Assembly (NCBI GenBank): GCA_023159155.1
Contig: JAJNNX010000076.1
Location: 106,101 to 170,100, forward strand
Length of the DNA stretch: 64,000 nucleotides
Source: Ustulina deusta
Lineage: Eukaryota > Ascomycota > Sordariomycetes > Xylariales > Xylariaceae
Direction of reading: 5' to 3'
Shown: positions 55,655 through 64,000 of the stretch, in pieces
How positions within the stretch are numbered: the first letter of the stretch is position 1
Layout of the letters: every line of letters begins with the position of its first letter
Made by a program: the position numbers and the translations under genes
The notes under the pieces: generated by a model
Told to the model about the DNA's origin: nothing
Database searches by the model: none
The model's input: the letters and a program-made list of their open reading frames with translations, nothing else

Positions 55655-58600
55655 CTACTTTAAACTTATTAATTATTTATTAATAAATGTTTAATAAATA
55701 TATATTTTTTATTTTGCTATAATTAATAAAATATAAATAAACTTTTTTTTTAATTATATATTTAATATAAAAAATTATATATTTTATAATATAAATCTAA
55801 CCTTAATATAACTTTAATAAAACTTTTAACTTTTATATTATTTAAAAGCTAATAATTTATAAAAAACCTAACTTTAAATATTTTTATTTCATTTTTAGTT
55901 TTTAAATAATTAGAACAACTCTAACTTTTAAGTATAGCTAGCCTTTTATTATTAGATAATTTTAAAATCTTTTTTTTTATAAAAAAAAAAAAAATTAAAT
56001 ACTAAACTTTTTTATAAATATTTTAAACGAACTAATACTTAAAAAAAAATCTAAAAAAAACAAAAAATTAAAACTTAAAAAAATAAAATTTAAACTAGAA
56101 CTAAAACTACTTAAAATAAATAATATATTTAAAAATATAGCACTAAATATTATAGCTATACAAGCTTATAACTTTATATTAGTTCTAATAGAACTTTTTT
56201 AATAAAAAAAAAAATAAAACATTAATTTTTTAATATGTTTATTTTAATACTTTTAAAAAATAACCATAATTTAATAATAAAAAGCATATTTAAAAATATT
56301 AACTTTAAACTTTTTAGTTTTACTGCCCTATTTATTTTTTATTTTATTAGCTTACTTTTTAGCACTTTAAACCTTATTTATATTAAAAAAGCTAAAATAT
56401 AAAAAACTAATCCTAGCAAATTTATAAAAAATAAAGCTTTATTTAATAATTAGATCTATAAATTAATAAAAAAACTAAATAAAAATATTATTATATTTTA
56501 AACTAAAAATAGCTAATTTTAATATATTATAAACTAATTAAAAAAATATACTAAAAAATTAATAAAAATATATTTTTATTTAATTAAAAAATTATTTAGT
56601 TAAAAAATTATTTAATAATATTATTAAAATAATTTAAGTTTTATTAATAGTTTATTATAATTTTAATTAAATAATTATTACTTATAAAATATTTTAAGTT
56701 TATATATATAAAACTAATAAAAATATTAATAAGTTTATTTTTATATTTAATAACTTAGCTTAAAAATATTAACTAGCTAAATTATAATAAAAATATAAAT
56801 TATAAAACTATTTTTATATAAACTTAAAAAAAAACTTATATAAAACTTTTATAAATTTAAATATTTTTTATAAATTATTTATTAATAAAATTATTAAATT
56901 AATATATAATACTAAACAAACTTATAAAAACTATTAATAAACTAAACTTATTAGTTTAATTAAACAAAAATCTAATTTAAATAATTAAACTTTTAGTAAA
57001 TTAGTTTATTAATTTTTAACTAACTTTAAAAGTTTTAAAATATTTATTTTAAAACAATTAAAACAAGCATTAATTATAAAAAAAAAAAAAAACTTATTAA
57101 AATAATAAAACTTGTTTTATTTATAAAAAAAAAAAGTATATATTAATTAATTGTTCTAATTAAAAATTAAAAATTTTAAATATTTAATTAGCAAAAAAAA
57201 GCTTTAATAAAAATAGCTTTAGTAGTTTATTTAATTTAAAAAACAAACAAAACTAATAAAAATTTTTTTATTAGTTTTTTTATTTATTTTAATTAAAATA
57301 TATAATTAAAACAAATTAATTATTTTTAAAATATTTATTTAATTATAAATTAATAATATTAAAATAAAAATTTTAGTTTTATATAATATTAAAGCTTATA
57401 CTTTTTTAATAATTAGCTGCAAGTTTATATAATAAATTAAATAATAATTAAAAACAAAAATAGTTTAATTAGCTAAACTTTAAAAATTTTATAACTATTA
57501 AAATAAAATAATTAGCAAAATTTATAAATATTTAATATATACTATAAAAATTAATAATTAATAATTTAAAAACTAAACGTTTTAAATTATTAATTTTAGT
57601 TATAATATTATTATTAGTATTAAATAGTTAACTAAACAAAATATTTTAATAAAAACCTAAAAATAATAATTAATCTAGCTAAATAATTTATTTTTATTAG
57701 CTTAATTTTTATTAATAATTATAATTAAACTTTTTAGTTATAAATAATAAAATATAAACTTAAAAATATAAAAAAAAAAACCTAGAACTTTTAAACCTAA
57801 AATAAAAAAAGTTTATATAATAACTTTTAAAAAAAAAAAAAACCAAGCTACTATTAAAAAAATTATATAAAACTTTTAAAATTATTTCTATTAAAATAAA
57901 TAAAAACAACTAGCTAAAAAAACTCTAAAAAAACTTATTATAATTAAATTTATAACAATTAAAAATAGCTATACTAAATTACTTAAAAAAAACTCGAAAA
58001 TAATTAATATTTTATAAAAAAGATAAATTTAGATTAACTAAGTAGTACTATAAAAGATTTTTAATAATAAACTAATTTTATTTTTTAAAAAAAAAAACTT
58101 CTAATATATAAAATTAATATAAAACTTTTTGCTTTTTTAGCTATTATACTTAAAAAGGTTTTTTTTAAAAAAAAAATCTAAAACTTTATTATTATTATAA
58201 CTAAAATTCGATATAATACTAAAACTTAATAATAAAAAAATATATTTTTAGCCCTTATTAATATTATATATTTATATAGTTTATTTTATTTAAAAAAAAG
58301 TTTATAAATAAATTATTAGCTATAAATTTTATTAAATAAAATATAAATATAAATATTATTTTTATTTTATTTATATTTAAACTTAAATTAATTAAATATA
58401 AATTTATAATTAATTATTAATAAAAAAATATATATTTAAAAAATTAAATTATATTAGCGCTATATATTAATAATATTATATTTAATTATTATAATATTAC
58501 TTAATTTATAAAACTAAATATTATTAAAGTTTTTTATTAATTATTATTAACTATAAAATTATATTATTTTTTTTTTTTTTAAACTTATAAAAAAATATTT

Positions 58601-61124
58601 TAATAAAAAATCTTATTATTTAATTTAAAAATAAAACCTGCTTAGTAGTAAGCTTTTATTAATATATAAATTTAAAAACTTTTAAATAAATTTGCAAATA
58701 TTTATATAAATAATATTTTAATTTATTTTAAAACTAAAAAATAATACTAAACTTATTATAAAAAAATAATCTATTGTTTATATTAAGCTAAATATTAAAA
58801 AAATATTAAAAAATCTTATTTTAATATATTTATTATTAATTATTTAAAAATAATTATAAAAACTAAAATAAAAATTAGAATTAACTCTATAAAAATCTAA
58901 GCAATTCTAAATTAAAACTTTAATAATTTTAAAAATACTAAATTAATCCGGTTATTTTTTAAGCTTTATAATTATATTTATATATTTATTTACTACGCTA
59001 ATAAAATTGCTATTTTTTTAAATTAATTATTAAAAAGAAATAAGCTATTTATAATAGAACTAAAACAAAAATAAGCTTTTAAATATATAAAATTACTAGT
59101 TTATAAAATATTTATTTTAGCTTTTTTTAAGCTTAGCTAACTAATATAAATAAAAACAAATATTTTATATAATATAACCTAAAAACTTATAAAATACTTT
59201 TTTTAAAATAATAATATTAATTAAATAAGCTTATTTAATTTAAAACTATAAATTTTTAGTAATAATATAAATTTTAAAATATTACTATTTAGAACTTTTT
59301 AGAACTAAGTTTTTTATAATAACTAATTATTAAGCTTTATTATATTTTTTAAATAAATAGATTTTATTAATATAACAAATATATTAAGCTAACTTTTTAT
59401 TAAACTTTAAAATTATTTTTTAATATTAATTAAAACAAAAAAATATAATAGCTAATATTTTATTAAAAAAATAGCTAAAAAATAAATAATAATATTAGTT
59501 TTATTTAATAAAATATTAAGTTTTATATTAATTATAGATTTTTTATTTAATATTTTTAAAAAGCTAACCTAATAAACTTAATTAAACAAAAAAACTAGTT
59601 ATAAAATCTAAAAAATAAAAACAAAAAACTATATACTTAAAGTTATTTTAAATAAAAAGATTTTTTTTATATAGTTTTAATTTAAAAAGCTTATATATTT
59701 TTAATTATTATATATTAAAATTAATATAAAACTATTAAAATATTAAAATTAAAATATTATTAGTTTTATTTAAAATATAATTATAAATAATATATATATA
59801 ATTATTATAACGATAAAAAAAATAAAATATTATAAAATAAAACTTTTAGCTTTTTTTATTTATTATTTATATTAATTGCAATATAATAATATATAATAAT
59901 AAATAGCAAAAATATATTATTTAATTAATAAAATTATAACTATATATAAATATTTATAAATAAGTTTAGCTATTTAATTATAACTTTATTTAATAAAAAA
60001 ACAAACATTATAAAATTATTAGTTATATAATACTACAAAAATTTATATAGATTTTTTAGTATATTAAATATATAAATATTAAATAATATAAAACTATTTA
60101 TTTTTAAATTTATAGCAATAATTAATAGTTTTATAAGTACTAAGTACTGTTTTAATAATATTTACTATTTTTAAACTTAAAAAGCAATAAATTAACTAAT
60201 TAAAAATTAAACTAATAATTTTATTTTTATATTAATAAATACTAAAATAATTAAAATATTTATTTTTTTGTTTTAAATTTTATATATAATTTTTTATAAT
60301 ATTTATTAATTAATATATTACTATTAAAATAGCAATAAAAATTAAAACATAAAACTTTTTAATAATAAATATTAATAAAACTATTATAAATTTTAATATT
60401 AAGCAATAAATGTTTAAACTAATTTATTAAACCTAAAACATTTAAAAAATAGTATATAATATAGCAACTTTTATATAAAAATAATATAAGCTATAAATTA
60501 ACAAAAAAAAACGTTTAATAAATTTTAAAATAAAAAACAAAATTTAAAAAAAAAAAAAAGTTTTATAATATAAGTACTAACTATTAGATTAAACTTTTAG
60601 TTAGTTAAACTTTTCAAAATCTTAAAAAAACAAAAGTTGAGTTATATTTTTAATTTATTTAACTTTTATAAAATAAAAAACTTATTTTATACTAACTAAT
60701 TATAAAAAACAAGCAATAATTTTTTATTTTAATAAATCTAATTATTGCTTTTAGCTAAAAATATTAATAATAAAACAAAATTTAAAATCAAACAAATTAA
60801 ATAATTAAAAATATATAAAAAAAATAAAAAGTTATAATATTAAGTTGCTTAAAAAAGCTATAATTTTAATAATATTTAATATATAGCTTAAAATTTTAAA
60901 AATATATTAATTAAACTTAACTAATTTTATAAAACTTATAAAAAAGCTTTTAAACTTTTTATAAAATTATAAAAATAAATATATATAGTAGTAATTAATA
61001 AATTTGCAAACAATTACAAAAATAATAATAAAGCAATATAATATAAAAAAACTATATAAACTTAATATTATTAGTAACTTTAAATTAAAACTATATTTAA
61101 ACTTTGAGTTTTAGAAAAAAATAA

Positions 61125-61395
61125 TATAATAGTTAGTATAGTTTATATAGTTTATATAGTCTATATAGTTTGTATAGTTTTAGTAAAACCTGCAAGAACT
61201 TTAAACCTATATAGTAATAAAATAAGAAGTTTATATACGGACTAACCTAACTCTGCAGCTATATATATAAAGTCTATATTTACTTACTTTATAAACTCTA
61301 ACTTTTTTTTTTCCTTTTTTTTTTTTTTAACTTAAAATCTTTGTCTATAATATTAATAAACTAGCTATAAAAGCTTTACTTAACTGATTATAACA
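61125..61395. repeat. Right LTR
   Basis: 271 bp, followed by the target-site duplication ATAAC at 61396-61400. The length difference from the left copy lies mainly in the poly-T tract. Confidence 0.85.
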
Positions 61396-61403
61396 ATAAC
61401 TAA

Positions 61404-64000
61404 TGTTATAATTAGTTAAATAAAGCTTTTATAGCTAGTTTATTAATACTATAAACAAAGACTCTAAGCTAAAAAAAAAAAAAAAAAAAGAAAAAGAAAT
61501 TAAAGTTTATAAAGTGGGTAGATATAGACTTTATATATATAGCTACAAAATTATAGGTTAGTTTATATATAGACTTTTTATTTTATTGCTATATAGGTCT
61601 AAAGTTCTTGCAAATTTTACTAAAACTATACTAACTATTATACTACTTTTTTTTAAAACTAAAAGTTTAAATATAGTTTTAATTTAAAATTACTAATAAT
61701 ATTAAATTTATATAGTTTTTTTATATTATATTATTTTATTATTATTTTTATAATTATTTATAAATTTATTAATTATTACTATATATATTTATTTTTATAC
61801 TTTTATAAAAAGTTTAAAAGCTTTTTTATAAGTTTTATAAAATTAATTAAACTTAATTAATATATTTTAAAAATTTTAAGCTATATATTAAATATTATTA
61901 AAATTATAGCTTTTTTAAGCAATTTAATATTATAGCTTTTTATTTTTTTTATATATTTTTAATTATTTGATTTGTTTAATTTTAAATTTTGTTTTATTAT
62001 TAATATTTTTAACTAAAAGCAATAATTAGATTTATTAAAATAAAAAGTTATTGTTTGTTTTTTATAATTAGTTAGTATAAAATAGGTTTTTTATTTTATA
62101 AAAATTAAACAAATTAAAAATATAGCTAAATTTTTGTTTTTTTAGGATTTTAAAAAGTTTAATTAACTAAAAGTCCAATCTAATAATTAGTACTTATATT
62201 ATAAAGCTTTTTTTTTTAAAAAAAAACTTTATTTTTTATTTTAAAATTTATTAAATATTTTTTTTTATTAGTTTATAGTTTATATTATTTTTATATAAAA
62301 GTTATTATATTATATATTATTTTTTAAACGTTTTAAGTTTAGCAAACTAGTTCGAACGTTTATTATTTAGTATTAAAATTTGTAATAATTTTATTAATAT
62401 TTATTATTAAAAAATTTTACGTTTTAATTCTTATTGCTACTTTTAGTAATAATATATTAATTAATAAATATTATAAAAAATTATATATAAAGTTTAAAGT
62501 AAAAAAATAAATGCTTTAATTATTTTAATATTTATTAATATAAAAACAAAATTATTAGTCTAGTTTTTAATTAGTTAATTTTATTGCTTTTTAGGTCTAA
62601 AAGTAGTAAATATTACTAAAATAATACTTAGTACTTATAAAATTATTAATTATTGCTATAAATTTAAAAATAAATAGTTTTATATTATTTAATATTTATA
62701 TATTTAATATATTAAAAAATTTATATAAAGTTTTATAGTATTATATAGCTAATAATTTTATAATATTTGTTTTTTTACTAGGTAAAGTTATAATTAAATA
62801 GCTAAACTTATTTATAAATATTTATATATAGTTATAACCCTATTACTTAAATAATATATTTTTGCTAGTATAAATAATAAATAAAAAAAACTAGAAGTTT
62901 TATTTTATAATATTTTGTTTTTTTTATAGTTATAACAATTATATATATATTATTTATATTTATATTTTAAATAAAACTAATAATATTTTTATTTTAATAT
63001 TTTAATTATTTTATATTAATTTTAGTATATAATAATTAAAAATATATAAACTTTTTAAATTAAAGTTATATAAAAAAAAATAGTTTTATTTAAAATAACC
63101 TTAAATATATATAGCTTTTTATTTTTATTTTTTAGATTTTATAGCTAGTTTTTTTATTTAATTAAGTTTACTAGGTTAGCTTTTTAGGAAATATTAAGTA
63201 AAAAGTTTATAATTAATATAAAATTTAGTATTTTATTAAATAGGACTAATATTATTATTTATTTTTTTAGTTTTTTTAGTTTTAATTATAAAAAGCTTAG
63301 CTATTTTTTTTAATAAAGTATTAATTATTATATTTTTTTATTTTAATTAATATTAAAAAGTAATATTAAAGTTTAATAAAAAATTAGCTTAATATATTTA
63401 TTATATTAATAAAATCTATTTATTTAAAAAATATAATAAAACTTAATAATTAATTATTATAAAAAATTTAGTTTTAAAAAGCTTTAAGTAGTAATGTTTT
63501 AAAGTTTATATTATTATTAAAAGTTTATAGTTTTAAATTAAATAAATTTATTTAATTAATATTATTATTTTAAAAAAATATTTTATAAATTTTTAGGTTA
63601 TATTTTTTTATTATTACTAAATAAATTTTTTTATTATATTATATAAAATATTTATTTTTATTTATATTAGTTAGCTAAGCTTAAAAAAAGCTAAAATAAG
63701 TATTTTATATACTAGTAATTTTTTATGTTTAAAAGTTTATTTTTGTTTTAGTTCTATTATAAATAGCTTATTTCTTTTAAATAATTAATTTAAAAAAATA
63801 ATAATTTTATTAATATAATAAATAAATATATAAATATAATTATAAAGCTTAAAAAATAACTAAATTAATTTAATATTTTTAAAACTATTAAAGTTTTAAT
63901 TTAAAATTACTTAAATTTTTATAAAATTAATTTTAATCTTTATTTTAGTTTTTATAATTATTTTTAAGTAATTAATAATAAATATATTAAAATAAAACTT
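61404..64000. mobile_element. Second copy of the LTR element in inverted orientation (runs off the right edge)
   Basis: It begins TGTTATAATTAG, the reverse complement of the first element's end, and its LTR runs to about 61642. The internal region that follows is the reverse complement of the first element's right half to the window end: 63900-64000 matches 58812-58910 inverted with mainly transition differences. Only about 2.6 kb is visible, and its other LTR must lie outside. The gap to the first element is 8 bp, ATAACTAA. Confidence 0.85.

Larger units (their letters stand above)
55392..61395. mobile_element. RIP-degraded LTR retroelement, about 6.0 kb
   Basis: Two direct LTRs, 55392-55654 and 61125-61395, share the order TATAATAGTTAGTATAG, ACCTATATAG.AATAAAATA, ACC.AACCTAACTCT, AGCTATATATATAAAGTCTA, poly-T, AACTTAAAATCTTT and ATTATAACA. 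The LTRs end in CA, and the expected TG start reads TA, as RIP would give. The element is bounded by the 5-bp duplication ATAAC at 55387-55391 and 61396-61400. An A-rich purine stretch lies just before the right LTR (about 61109-61124), which would suit a polypurine tract. The internal 5.5 kb is too mutated to show gag or pol, so Copia or Gypsy cannot be decided. Confidence 0.85.
58800..64000. repeat. Giant inverted repeat (palindrome), arms of about 2.6 kb in the window
   Basis: The arms are centred at about 61400 and meet with an 8-bp spacer. They are formed by the two oppositely oriented LTR elements. The right arm is cut by the window edge, so the true palindrome is probably longer, up to about 6 kb per arm if the second element is complete. 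Confidence 0.85.

Overview
The window is nuclear DNA of a filamentous ascomycete (Pezizomycotina, most likely Sordariomycetes). Genes carry short introns (about 50-240 nt) with GT..AG ends, mitochondrial presequences are of the fungal type, and the gene set is fungal (ORC3, RPN13, LRG1, ERG26, a ZafA/Zap1-like factor, a mitochondrial HMG-box protein). The species cannot be named from sequence alone.

Layout. 1-46.6 kb is a gene-rich housekeeping region with 18 protein genes: a partial mitochondrial-type protein (-), ORC3 (+), a small conserved protein (+), RPN13 (-), RPL6 (+), DPP3 (-), gluconokinase (+), branched-chain keto-acid dehydrogenase E2 (-), ATP10 (+), GOS1 (-), RPL35 (+), a zinc-responsive C2H2 factor (-), a small putatively myristoylated protein (+), PRP5 (-), a mitochondrial HMG-box protein (+), an unknown 465-aa protein (-), LRG1 (+) and ERG26 (-). 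Apart from one tandem pair the strands alternate strictly. Gene models were built by joining exons at GT..AG sites in frame. Long intergenic gaps carry many copies of the palindromic motif TAGGTACCTA and fragments of it.

46.8-64 kb is a repeat-derived, extremely AT-rich compartment with the marks of repeat-induced point mutation (RIP). It holds a DUF3723-family pseudogene whose seven in-frame stops can all come from C-to-T changes, an ankyrin-repeat relic, a 19-bp tandem array, three related copies of a roughly 100-bp repeat, and an LTR retroelement of about 6 kb with matching 5-bp target-site duplications (ATAAC). That element lies tail-to-tail with a second inverted copy, forming a palindrome with more than 2.5 kb per arm inside the window.

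The most unusual small structure is at 1045-1342, between the first gene and ORC3. A 73-nt hairpin is flanked on each side by three 11-bp palindromes (ACAATWATTGT) at exactly 18-bp spacing, and all three left/right pairs are centred on the same point. No tRNA, rRNA or CRISPR array was found. The genes are independent housekeeping functions (replication, proteasome, ribosome, mitochondrial metabolism, Golgi traffic, splicing, Rho signalling, sterol synthesis) and not a pathway cluster.
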